Assembly: GCF_034190915.1 (NCBI RefSeq)
Contig: NW_026947507.1
Coordinates: 16,564,501 to 16,628,500 of the forward strand
From: Cavia porcellus
Lineage: Eukaryota; Chordata; Mammalia; Rodentia; Caviidae
Length of the DNA stretch: 64,000 nucleotides
Reading direction: 5' to 3'
Part shown: positions 47,791-59,165 of the stretch, piece by piece
Layout of the letters: every line of letters starts with the position of its first letter
Numbering within the stretch: position 1 is the first letter of the stretch
The notes under the pieces: model-generated
Told to the model about the DNA's origin: nothing
Databases searched by the model: none
What the model saw: only the letters and a program-made list of their open reading frames with translations
Position numbers and translations under genes: made by a program

Positions 47791-50700
47791 CTTTATATTT
47801 GGAAGTTCAAAAAAACAACGTATATGACAGGATGCAAGAGACCATGGTCTTTTTCAGAGAGAATATTACTTTGTGCCATGTAATTGCAATGGACAGTTGG
47901 ATCTAATTCCTTAAGTGAGTTCTGGGCAGAATTTGTTTCTTGTGTTTTAACATTTCAAATAGTAGAAAATTTTGAAAATTTGCCCCAACAAAAATTAAGC
48001 CAGCATCAAGGGTATCTCCGAGTTTTCCTTTAATGGGAGACTGATTTTGAAAAATGGTTACATGCATTAAGCATCCACTCTTAGGAATTTTTATGTACTA
48101 AATCCAGTGTAAGAACCATAGGAGAGGTGATTAACTCATTCCGTGTGTGGTAATGAGGCTGAAGCTCCTTGAGGTTTGGAAGATGGCACAGATCACAGCT
48201 TATTCAATTAAGCAATGGCAACAGAATTAAAAGGGCAAGTCTATGTGGTTTCCAAGCTTGCCCTTCTATAGCATTAACCTCTTTAAATTCATACATTTCA
48301 AAGACTTGAAATGCTTGATGAGCGTTTAAGCTTCCTGTAATGACTAACAAAGAATTTGACACGTACATCTTTGTTCTTAATGATTAAATGAGGAAAACTT
48401 CTGCATTTCAATGCAATAGAAGTAATAGATCATCATCAATCTTTATAATGTGTAGATAAAGAGCTAAGAGAAAGTTAGATATTGCTTCTGAGCATTTGGC
48501 TAACAAACTCTGAAACAGTATCTGGAAACCATAGAATTAGTAAACTGTAGCTGATAAATCAATGTAAATGACTACATAAATGCAGTTTTAAAAGTAAAGA
48601 ATTATAACATTTATATAATGACAAAATATAGCCTATGTTTACATGGTACAGACATTTATGATAAAACCATACATAGAAGTAAGCTAATAACTATTACAAA
48701 TGTCAAGGTAACTCTTTCAGGAATTAGAAGGCTGGGCACTGGATGGACACAGCAGCATGGAGCATATAGAAAGTATTTGAAGTAGGACCATGGATCCATT
48801 TATGTTCATTTTTGCTTATCTCAAATTTATAATTTGATGCCTAATGTATTAACTATTAATTCTGTAAAATGAATGGGAGAGTTCTAACATAGAGGGACAG
48901 TATCAGTGAGACAGGTAAACTCTGACCAGTAATTAAACAATACCACAATGATCTTACCAGTGTAGTTATTTTACACATATCACTTGCCAAAATATAATTT
49001 TTTCCATTCTTGGCCTAAGAGACATTTTAAATAACTGTAATATGGAGTCCTTGTTTATGAGTAGATATTCAGAAGATAATACAAATAGTAGATTATACCT
49101 GCACAGATCTAAATTCCCAAAAAGAAGAACATAAATATGTCATAAGAATGAATGGAGTGCTATATTGGAACTAACACAACGATGATTTATACTTTCAAAA
49201 TGCTTTAATAAACTGATTTTTAATCCAGTGTGTATGGAGAGAGTGATATATGAAGTTCCATAGGAGACATTTAGGGTTTTTTGCAGTTTACCAGCCACTT
49301 CCTACATAATCCACCCTTGAAATAAAACGAATTTGAATGGGCAGCATTGATCTTGCTCTATTTGTAGAAGTTTCAAAGGCATCAAAAATTTTCTCTTATA
49401 TACTAATCACTGAAACCAACACTAAGACACTTTGGTAAAAAATGTCAAGTTTTTAAAAACGTAAAGGCTGAAAAACAAATCACGTTTTTACATGAAGTTT
49501 TCTTCTCACCCTTCCTCACACACACACTGCGGCCTTGCAGCAGCAGACTCTTTCCAGGAGGCCTTCCCCAAAACAGGGCAGAAACATTCCTGAAACCTTC
49601 AAATTGGCTTTGAGTACTTAGCAAAAATATGTAAAACAAGACGAGACACTAGAGAACACAGAAAATGCTTAACTAAAATTATACTGATTTGATACTACCT
49701 AAGCAAGTCATAAGTTCAATTTTTTTTTCTTTACATTTTTCTATTTGTTTGCTTTCACTGCGTACTTATTGCCTACTATCAAGTAAAGTTGGCCCTGAAT
49801 GAAATTAAGAAGGTGGTTGCCAAGACAGTGCCAGACTACAAACAGGGAGTCACTAAACTCTCAGGAGTAGACATTAAGCTGTAAAAATTCTTTCCAAGAC
49901 ATTTTTCACTGAAGTATAGGAGATGATTATCTCCCATGCTTCAATAAAATGTATTGTCTGCTGGAAACAGCATAAATGTGAAAAGAAAGGGGTGAATATT
50001 ACTATAAACCAAAATCTGTACTGAATACTTAATAACCCAGGAATTGGGTTTTCCAAGTATCTTCTGAATCTGTGATGTGAAGGAGAAGAAAATATTTAAT
50101 GTTGGGTATCATTTTCCAGGGTGACTTTTTAAGGTTCCTACCTGTCTTCCATTTCTTAGAGGACAACGGGGCTTGTTAAAAATTAAAACACAGATACAGA
50201 ATAACCACCTTTTAGAAACATTTTAGAATATGTGAATTTATAGTTTCCCTCCAAAGAGTAACATTCCTTTCACATTAAACATAGAAGAAAATCTCAAGGA
50301 AATACAATTTCAGCTACACACAAAAACCAAAGCTTGCACTCTAGAAATTTAACATGACATAATTCATTCCCCAACCATGTCACATAAGCACTATAATTTG
50401 TTGTTCTGAACATATGATTCAGTAAACATACCAGGCTTATTTACCTAAGTTTGTGTACTCTCACCTAATTGAGAGCAGTTAGTGGCAGTGACATTTTATA
50501 GTTTTTTTAAAGTCCATCTGCTTTCTTAGGGAATTGTGTTCTCAACTTTTACAATCAATGTTAAAAGTACACTTTCCCCACTATGATAGCAGTTACGTTG
50601 AAATATAGCTTGAAATAAAGTGGGTATATTGTCTGAAGATTTTGCTCTGTTACTTAGACAAAAAAAATAACTTGTTTTATTTTTACTATCTGTATGTAAA

Positions 50701-51103
50701 AGACACAACACTTCAGAGTTGTGAATTGCAACTCTGATTTCCAAAGTAGATGATACTTGACGTTGAGGATAATATCAGAGGGAAAGGGTGATAGTATTCA
50801 CCTCTCCTTATCTCTCCTCACTGGTGTTAGTGCCAGCCATCTGCTAGCTGTTTCTTGCTTCTCCTTATGCTGAATTTCTCCTGCCCATTCTTTGATAAAT
50901 CCATATGCTGGACTTGCCTACTCACTGAAACTGTTCCTAGAACTATAGACATATAACTTACAAAATTCATCCTTCATCAAAAAAAAGATAAGTATATTTT
51001 ATTTTATAAGGAGTTTATTTCCCTTTCATGAACTGAAACTTATCAGACAAATTTATATAAATGTTACTATGACATAAGTTCTCTTATGCTCCTCTGAATA
51101 CCT
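47791..51103. other. Long unannotated stretch
   Basis: No gene or confidently recognised repeat was seen over about 3.3 kb. Slightly GC-richer islands lie at about 49500-49610 and 50770-50950 with no visible repeat structure. Confidence 0.4.
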
Positions 51104-51477
51104 TTGAAAATAGTTCCTTTGCTCCAAAGAAAGGGTTAGTGAATATTTTCCATAAAAGGCCACACAGGCATTGTGTTAGGTTTTGCAGTCTACAGTACTA
51201 TTTGTCCACTTTGGCTCAACCACTTATGTTTGGTATTGTAGCACAAATGCAGTTATAAATGATATATGAAACAAATGAAAATGACTCTGTCCAGAAATAT
51301 TTTATTTATGTTCACAAGATGTGAATTTCAGATAATTTTCAAAATCAAAAAATTGTCCTCTTTTTCAACCTCTTTCAAATGTAACTACCATGCCTAGTTT
51401 GCGGAGAACACATGAGCAATATATCAGTGGGCACATTTGACCTGCGGACCACAGTTTTTGAATTTTTGCTCTAGAAT
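51104..51477. mobile_element. Ancient MER-type DNA transposon fossil
   Basis: Characteristic blocks in order: aaagggttagtgaatatttt, ccataaaaggccacacaggc, tgttaggttttgcagtctac, ccagaaatattttatttatg, ttcacaagatgtgaatttca and gacctgcggaccacagtttt. This is the common eutherian element with 'gtaaatattttaggctttgcgggcc' at one end and 'ggcccgcgggccgtagtttg' at the other. I recognise the pattern but do not name the subfamily. Confidence 0.6.
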
Positions 51478-52994
51478 AGAGATATTGAAAGTCTAGACAT
51501 GCACTTGTTTCCAGAAAAAAAGATATATTTAGCCTACATTTTAAATTAAAAATAAGACCAAATAAAATAGAAAAGTAATGCTAGAAATAATATATGTTTC
51601 TATTAAAAAATATAGGCAACATTTCCCCCTTAAATATTTATGAATTTATCTTTTGGACATCTACTGTCATCCTGTTTTCTGTAGTTCTTTGCTGAAGCTC
51701 CTTTATAAACAATAAATCTTACAGCTCTGCTTCAGCCTTCTAAGTATTTTTCCCTCAGGTAGTAAAAATCAATTCTATTGTGATCAATGAAAGAACTACT
51801 ATAAAATATGGATCTTCAATTGGTTTAAAAGTATCCTTGGATTAAATGCATGGAGTGCAAAACTACAAAACAGTCAGGATTGTCCATGATGACTCTAATC
51901 ACTTAACTAATAAATGGCAAGTGAAAAAGAAGGCAAGGTTTAGAAAATAAATTAGACATTAAACTCTCTGTTCTTTCGTATTATTGCAATATTTTTCTTT
52001 GCAAGCATGAGAATTGCACAATTGCCTTGTCTCAAGGCATCTATTTTCCTCTCTTAATCAATGACAGGATTATTATTTATATCTTTGCCATCACTAAGTA
52101 AATTGCCCCTTTATAAATTAGTGCTTACCTTAGTAAACTCTGCACCAATAGAATCTATGGATAAATTAGCTGACAATCACTGATAAAAACAGTATAAAGG
52201 AAATAATTATTCCCCTTTTAAAATTTTAATCCTACAATATTTCTCCACAACTCACTTGTATGTTTTTAGTACTTTTTCTATACTTCTGGGGCAGATTGGC
52301 ATTCTAGTCACAAAGGCTTTGAGACCCTCAACAAGGCCAACCCACTGTTCACAGTCAGAACTTCCGGTCTTCCAGCAAGCAGTGCATGGAGTTGGCCCTG
52401 AGCCACAAGGTTAGTTACAAGTTAGTGTGCACTTGAGTTCCAGACCATTTGCATAGGCATGAAACAAGAAGAAAAGGTTCCCTGAAGAGAATTGCTTAAA
52501 ATAACTGAAATAACCAAACATTTCTCCTGTTTACAAAAGAGTCTCATCACACAGGTCTCTCAATATACCCTGATCTATCTTGGCTTGACTTTAATTTTAC
52601 TGCTGACTCAGCTAAGAAAGTCTGATTCTTATATTCCAGTGCTGATATATTTACGCTAAGGAGTATAATGGAAATTTGTTCTTCAACCCAAAAAACAAGC
52701 ACTCCGTCCTCTAAGTTCCTACATTGCCATGTATATATCAGATATGAAATTCCTTGTGTAATATTTAATGAATAATGTATATGGAAGACTCAAATTTTAA
52801 TTCACACACATATCTTTACTTCATTGTTTGGTGCCTATGTCACTTAAAATTGTCTTTAAACCAATGTTTAGTGAATGACTGTGTATGCAAGGAACAAACA
52901 ATAGAGATGGACTTATTAGATCCAACTCATATGTGTAAAATTTCTAATTTCTGAGTTTGAGCAGTACCATATCCTTAATCTTAAATACATAAAG
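51478..52994. other. Unannotated stretch
   Basis: No gene was seen. Confidence 0.4.
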
Positions 52995-53105
52995 TGGTGT
53001 AGCATAATCTTAAATACTGGGACACCGAAGCAAGTGGGACGCTTGAACTAAGGATTTCAAGGCCAACCTGAGCCACACAATGAGATTCTGTATTTTAAAA
53101 AAGTT
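52995..53105 (+). mobile_element. B1 SINE, diverged
   Basis: Degenerate B1: tgggacaccgaagcaagtgg, ttgaactaaggatttcaagg, ccaacctgagccacacaatg, agattctgtattttaaaa. Confidence 0.75.
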
Positions 53106-54195
53106 AGTATTTGCCTTCATCTTCTAAAAGATGACTAATTCACCAAGATAAATGAGTTAATTTTAAAAGACAAAATTTAACAATAGTAATTGTGATATTT
53201 GTTAAAATTATTAATGAAATAACTAACAGTTAATATTTATTCTCATCTGTTCTGCTAAGCCTCATAGTTATTTCAATTCACATTTATTTCAACTTTTTCT
53301 ACCAGCATTTGCCTTATGAATTAAGGATCTGTACTGAATGTATATGATGGAGTACTATATAGTAGGTATATTATTTCTCATTCTTTTATGTCTGCAAATA
53401 ACTCTCAAGAAAATAGCAGCAAATAGATCCTGTATAAACTTTCATACTTTTTTAGATAAGATATTTGCTCTATAGTTTTTTGTTCCATTCAATCTAAATT
53501 GATTTTGTCTGTATTGCAGCAGTATGTATATTTGTTAGAACAGAATAGCTAGACTATTCTGTAGTCATATTCACAAGTACATTAGGAAGAAAAAAAGACA
53601 AAAAAGCAGAGAGAGGAATAAGGACAGTTATCAAGAATGATTCATTTCAGTGTGATATTAAGCACTGGCTTATCATTTGCTCCCTGGTAAATTGCTTTTA
53701 TGAAAGCCTAAGAATCTTGTTCCATTTTAGTTAAGTTATATAAGTCTGTATATATAAGTTAATGAGAATGAGAGAAAAGAGCAATTGATAATCTTCTCAA
53801 AGAAAATGGTTATAAGTATGTCAGCAGATTAAATGCTTTTAAATGATTAAAGATGTTTTCATTTAAAAAATAATATTTTAATGTTAGTTATTTTAATAAG
53901 GTCATGGAGAACTTTATGTTTTATTTCAGTTAATGTTAAATTGGGAAATAATCTTAAATTACACATCAGAATGACAGTTTATTTTACCTTAATGTAGGAG
54001 ACACATTCCAAGCACATTCACATTTTTATATATGACCTGATAATCACACATTACATAGACAAAACTCGAAGAAAAAAAACTAGTGTTAAAATTCATAGTT
54101 AATATCATCAGATAAAACTGGAAATCTTTCAAGTATGTGATGCGTTAGTTTGTAAGTCACATTTGCATCACTTACCTAATAGTTTAAAATTAAGA
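53106..54195. other. Unannotated AT-rich stretch
   Basis: No gene was seen. Confidence 0.4.
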
Positions 54196-54207
54196 ATTTT
54201 AGTTTTT

Positions 54208-54324
54208 GGGCAGGGGATTTAGTTCAGCAGCACAAGCACCTGCCTGGCAACTGCGTGGTTGTGAGTTCAATTCCCAGTACTAAAATAAAAAAAAACAAAA
54301 ACAAACAAACAAAAAAACCCCAAA
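54208..54324 (+). mobile_element. ID-type SINE with 12-bp target-site duplication
   Basis: Head gggcaggggatttagttcag, anticodon region cacctgcctggcaactgcgt and end ttcaattcccagtactaaa lead into an A-rich (AAAC)n tail. The exact duplication attttagttttt flanks it at 54196-54207 and 54325-54336. It lacks the tail motif of the young subfamily. Confidence 0.9.
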
Positions 54325-54617
54325 ATTTTAGTTTTTTAAAAAAAATATCTGATTTTATTTATAATGTGAATCAAAATCATTAAGCAAATTACTTTATACA
54401 TGAAAATTGTAAAATAACTCCCTCAAAGTTGGAAAGCTATGCATAGTTCATTATTTTCCACTACCAACTGTATAATTTTAATCCAGCTACTATTTCATTT
54501 GACCTAACATGTCTGGTTAATCTGCATTTTAAAAGTATAGTCAAAGCAACAACTACTGAATATTGCCATCTATGGATATTCTGTAATAAGATGTATTTAC
54601 TAGGCATAACACTAAGA

Positions 54618-54629
54618 ACAACAGATGGG
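54618..54629. repeat. Left target-site duplication of the HAL1-like element
   Basis: acaacagatggg, identical to 57706-57717 on the far side of the A tail. Confidence 0.93.
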
Positions 54630-55439
54630 GGGTCTGGAAGAACATGGTGGATAGATAACAGCAGCCTTGGAGGCTCTCTGAGAAACTGCACTTTAAATCC
54701 AGGAATCATGCTGGGCAGGAAGTCCTAGGCAAGGGGGGATATTCTTTGCTGACCCAGGAACGAACTAAATTAAGAGAAACCAACTGGAAACACAATCCTG
54801 GTGGTACAGCAGGAACAGAGAAGGTTTCAGCACGCAAGCTGGACCCTGTGCCACTGGAAACTGCGATTTGAATTTCCTGCAGCTGCTGTGGCATCACAGT
54901 CAGCACAGAGGGGAGAGAGGTGCAAAAGCTCGGAGAGTGGGAAGCGTTGAAGTTGGGAGCAGGACAGGCCAGGTGCCCTGCATCGACCTATAGTGAGTGA
55001 GTGGATCGGGACCCTTTCATAGAGGAGGAGGCTTCAGCGGAGGACATACTTGGACCAGGCAGACTTCCTGGAACGAGATGCTGCAGTGACTTCAGTCACA
55101 TATCCCCCTCTCAAGTGGGATTGGTGTGGAGTGCCTGGCCTGCGAGATGCTGCTGGCTGAGACCCAGTAGGCTAGCCCAACCCAGGTTCCAGCGCCTGGA
55201 GGTGCACCCTAGCAGTGAAGCCTTTGGTAGGTTGACCTGAAGGGGCGGCCCAGCATAGACTGCCCAGGTCTGTGTCTCCCTGGTGCACTGCAGTGGGCGG
55301 GAACACCTAGCCGGCACAATTCAAATAGACTGTGGTGGACAGGGAAAGAAGCTGGGCCTCCTATATATGCTTATATATAAGGAACAAAGAATATGGGAAG
55401 AGGGAGAAACAAGAAAGGGTCCTCAGCCCCCAATCCTGA
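54630..55439 (+). promoter_or_regulatory. CpG-rich non-monomeric 5'UTR of the HAL1-like element
   Basis: About 800 bp, G+C- and CpG-rich against an AT-rich background, with no tandem monomers. It starts gggtctggaagaacatggtg. The aacatgg at about 54641-54647 is the reverse complement of ccatgtt, a YY1-type core (ccatntt) at about the same distance from the element start as the YY1 site of human L1. Promoter activity is inferred from position and composition. Confidence 0.6.
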
Positions 55440-56424
55440 GAAACATGCAATAGCAGACACGGCAACAATAGCCTTATAGACGAGTTCAGGAATGAAGTTA
55501 TTAATGACCTGAAGCAAGACATAAACAGAATAGTTAGAGAAATGCTAAGCACCGCCCAAGAAAAAACAGATGGTGGAATGGAAGAACAGAAAAAAAGGCG
55601 AGAATTGTTTGATGGAGAAAATAGAGAAAACATAGAATACATGAAGCAGGTTCAAAGAGATTACCAGGAAACTAAAAACTCTATCGAAAACTGGCATAAC
55701 AGCTTGAAAGAAACTAAGGATAGATTATCTGAACTAGAGGGCAGATTTGTAATATGGGAGCATGAAATGAAAAATTTCTTAAACATAACAAAAAAACAGC
55801 AACAATACAAAAGCTAGAAGATGATAAGAGGATCTATAACTTAAGAATTAAGAACATAAGAGAAGAAGTGGGGACACAAATGGACTACAAAAGCTATTCA
55901 CAGAAATAATCCAAGAGAATTTCCCTAATTTAGCAAATGGTAAAGATACTCAGATATATGAGGCATACAGGACTCCAGCCACCTACAACCCAAACAGAGC
56001 TATACCCTGGCATATAATAATCAAAATTCCAGAAATCCAATATAAGAACAGAATATTAAAAGCCATCAGAGACAAGAAACAGATCACTTACAAGGAAACA
56101 CCCATCAGAATTACAGCAGACTTCTCAGAACAAACCATCAAATCATGAAGAACATGGGTGGAAATAATTCAAGCTTGAAAGATAATAACCTCCAGCCAAG
56201 AATGATATATCCTGCACAACTGTCCCTAGAAATTGATGGAAAAGCAAGGTGCTTCCAGGATAAAGAGGAACTAGGGGAATTTGCAACCACTAATTCAACT
56301 CTACAGAGAATACTGCAGGATGGTCTAAAAAAAGAAAATACCAAGATTCCAGAAATAGTGGCAGAGAGGACACAAAGAATGGAGCAGAAAACGAAAAGAA
56401 GAAGACAAACTGACAACAAATGAC
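55440..56424 (+). pseudogene. L1-type ORF1 (RNA-binding chaperone), frameshifted
   Basis: ORF1 protein of L1 is a trimeric RNA-binding chaperone that coats the element RNA. A first open part (to 55817) is rich in Lys/Glu with a heptad-like pattern (EYMKQVQRDYQETKNSIENW, LKETKDRLSELEGR), consistent with a coiled coil. A second frame, entered near 55803, holds LEDDKRIYNLRIKNIREE, the start of the RRM. A third (from about 55888) holds LFTEIIQENFPNLANGKD, AYRTPATYNP and TYKETPIRITADFSEQT, typical ORF1p RRM/C-terminal residues. A further shift near 56140 leads to LQPRMIYPAQLSLEIDG and EFATTNSTLQ, the C-terminal domain. The final piece ends at 56423 with a basic tail (KTKRRRQTDNK). At least three frame changes make it non-coding. 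No clear start codon remains at the 5' end. Confidence 0.9.
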
Positions 56425-57705
56425 AGAAAAAGAGCTCAACAGAAATGAGGCAGAGAAGATCGGAAGGTAGGAACAGCTATTTTGGAGAAAACAAGACATC
56501 ATAATAGCTGGTGCTGATTTAGTATCATCTTGTTTTGAAGTCCCATCAAACTTGTATTCTTCTATCTCCATCAGTCTTAAAAGGTTGTATCTTACTGGAT
56601 TTTATTATATATGATAATATAAGCAAAAACTTTTATAGACAAGGAGTTTATATAGAAACCATTGTTCATTTTCTGTTAATTGGTTCTAAATACCCTGTAA
56701 TAATGTCATTCTCTTGAATGGTTTTATAGTGTCTTGATATGTTTGGTGCTACAGTATACAAAATTATACTCAAAGATTTCAAGGAAAGAGACACTATGCT
56801 AACTATTTTTATGTCAAGATATTTTGTGGTGAAACACTATTTTGCTCTAATGGTTATGATTTGACCTGCGCTGTTCTGCTATACCCTCTTTTATCTCAAT
56901 CCCCCTTTTTCTAATTATTTACTTTTTTCTTTTTTTTTTAATTAAGGGAAAAATAAAAATAGCAGGATACATTATAGTAACATACTTTGATTTCCCATTA
57001 ACTTGATTTGAAATCCTGTATTGCCCTCACCATCTTTTGACTGATTTTCCTCTATTCTACTTTGCTTGATAGTACCAAGTTCGAAAGTATAGGCATAACT
57101 GTGAAGACAATAAGAATCATTATGATGCCCATTCCGGTTGACTATTATTTTGTTTTAAAATCCTGTAATGTCTCCAATGCTTTGGTTTTATTCTTTACTC
57201 TTTAGTTCAATTTTATTATAACTGCCAATTCTTCTTAAAATAGTAAGAGGCAGTATGGTAACCACTGCTGATAACCTTATATTTTGTTTTTACATTATCT
57301 ATTGTGTCCATCCTTTCGATTTGACTGACTCTGTTCTGATATGTCACATTTCATTTTACTCTCTTCAAAAAAAGTAATAAGAACTGTGGGAATGATAAAA
57401 CCCAAAATGTGTAATTGTCATTGTACAAAAGAAAGTGTTCTAAAGGTTATAACTGCATATATGTTTAAGTGTATAAGATAGATAACAATATTACTGAGTG
57501 TTTTTTGGATCATTGAACAAAACTGCACTTTCACTGTTTGAAAGCCCACTTTATATGCTTCAATTTTGTAACTTGAACAACTTTCTAAGATGAAACTATG
57601 TAATCTATTAATTAGTGATTTCTTACTGTTTATTTTTTAAATTTTGTAATACTTGTACCCTTTTTGTTTTTTTTTTCCTTTTTCCCCTTAAATTAAAAAA
57701 AAAGG
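56425..57705 (+). other. 3'UTR and A-rich tail of the HAL1-like element
   Basis: Follows ORF1 directly, with no trace of endonuclease or reverse-transcriptase sequence. The last part (about 57440-57690) aligns by eye with 35870-36125 of the L1 at 35 kb: atgtttaagtgt, gataacaatattactgagtg versus gtaaccatactactaagatt, ttttgtaacttgaac and the cttgtacccttttt/ctaccctttttctg stretch. It ends with a T-rich segment and an aaattaaaaaaaaagg tail. Confidence 0.8.
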
Positions 57706-57717
57706 ACAACAGATGGG
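57706..57717. repeat. Right target-site duplication of the HAL1-like element
   Basis: acaacagatggg, identical to the copy at 54618-54629. Confidence 0.93.
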
Positions 57718-58439
57718 ATTTACCTCTTTTAACATTTTTTAAAGTATTAATTCTTACAATTTAATTCTGTTTCAATTGTTCACTGGGCACTTTAAGGTGT
57801 ATAAGCTCACTGTGTTTGTAAATTATCTACAGCAATGTTATAAATGAAGTTCTGCTGTCACTTTAATTCATCAGGGATGCATCTAAATTCATCTATTGAT
57901 GGCTGTTTTCATATAAATTCTCTAATAATGCTATACCTTTCAAAAATGGGAAGTGACACAGCATACTAATTAATAATCATAGAACTGAAATAGCTTTTAC
58001 TGTACTTTCAAAATTAAATCACTAATGTCTGAATTATAGTATGTTACATCTATCAAAATTGAGGCAATTCTTAGCTGCTTATTTAATTGCAATATAAAAC
58101 CAAACTATTCCTTTTTCAATCTTTTCTTGGTAAACTAGCAATGATTTTTATAATTTATTTAGCAGCTTGGAGAAATTATCTGAAACATATTCAAAATGAA
58201 ATTAATCAATGATTAGTAACAGTAAACATTTATTGAGCACCTGCTAACTAATTTGAATTGTTTACTATGTTTTCTAAAAGTCGTAATTTTTTTATTCTGG
58301 GAAGTGATAAAATAGCTAACAGTATCTTGAAATTCAACCTCAGGAAATGTTTTGGTTTAGGGAATCATATCTTATCTAAATTATTCCAGAAAGATGAATG
58401 CTTATAATGAAATCCTTAAAATGCCTGTAGAATATTATC
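57718..58439. other. Unannotated stretch
   Basis: No gene was seen. The string aacatttattgagcacctgct near 58225 is typical of L2/MIR-type fossils, but too little surrounds it to define an element. Confidence 0.4.
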
Positions 58440-58640
58440 TAATTTTAATTCATTCAGCATGTATTAATTGAACTTGTACAATGTGCTAGTCACATCTAGG
58501 CACTAGAGAAAAAATGGAGCATAAAACTCATAGCACTCTGCCTTTGTATGATGTGCATATGAAGAAAATGTACACAATAAACAGAATCACAAAGAAATAA
58601 ATAACATATACAGATGATAAGGCTTGAATAATTTAAAACT
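58440..58640. mobile_element. L2/MIR-type fossil
   Basis: attcattcagcatgtattaa, ttgaacttgtacaatgtgct, agtcacatctaggcactaga, then agaaaatgtacacaataaac follows the common mammalian pattern 'ttcattcaacaaatatttattgagc...tgtgccaggcactgttctagg...gacaataaaca'. Confidence 0.55.
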
Positions 58641-59029
58641 ATGGTAAAAATCAAAAACTCTGAAAGAATTGTTATTAGTGTTTTTTTAACTATTTCATAA
58701 ATCTCACAAACACGAATTTACTATCTTCTCATAATCTGTGAAGAATTTTTGTGAATTTGGAAAACACATGAAGGTTAATTTGGTACAAACAAGTTGAAAA
58801 GGAAGTTACTTATTTCTTCTGAAAAAAAATTTAGTGTTTTATGAAAAATTTTGTAAGGGGAATGGACTAAATTTTTTATTTACAGATTTCACTCACTTTG
58901 GGCCTCTATTGACCAATGTCTGATTTCTCATACTTCCTTACACTTAATTTTTTTTCAATAAAAATGAATTGGTAAAAAATAGCCATTGTAAAATGAAATT
59001 TTCGCATCCAAGGGTCTTTGTAAATCCCA
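58641..59029. other. Unannotated stretch
   Basis: No gene was seen. Confidence 0.4.
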
Positions 59030-59165
59030 CAGGGAGACCGTCTCATGAATTCTTATAATGCTCTTGTTAGAGAATTAGAATTGTCTCTGTTGAAAACAAA
59101 ATTAAAATTACAAGCAGCTAAGCTACTTTCTCAACATCATACAGCCGTTTACGTGTGGCAGACAT
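59030..59165 (+). mobile_element. Possible MIR-type fossil
   Basis: gtctcatgaattcttataat, then aagctactttctcaacatca and tacagccgtttacgtgtggc resemble the MIR tail 'ctcatttaatcc...aagtaacttgcccaaggtcacacagc...gtggcagag'. Diverged. Confidence 0.4.

Larger units (their letters stand above)
54630..57705 (+). mobile_element. HAL1-like (ORF2-less) L1-derived retrotransposon, full length
   Basis: The 3.08-kb unit has a CpG-rich 5'UTR, an L1-type ORF1 with frameshifts, no ORF2, a 3'UTR of about 1.3 kb and an A-rich tail. It is bounded by an exact 12-bp duplication acaacagatggg at 54618-54629 and 57706-57717, which shows that it was inserted as one piece and is complete at both ends. Half-L1 elements with ORF1 but no ORF2 are known to have arisen repeatedly in mammals; they must rely on ORF2 protein supplied by L1. 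The 3' end resembles that of the L1 at 35.9-36.1 kb. An L1 copy that lost ORF2 by internal deletion on insertion is the main alternative; other copies of the same structure elsewhere in the genome would settle it. Confidence 0.85.

Noticed and set aside
55542..56423. Functional ORF1 protein
   Set aside because: At least three frame changes separate the coiled coil, RRM and C-terminal pieces, so no single product could be made.
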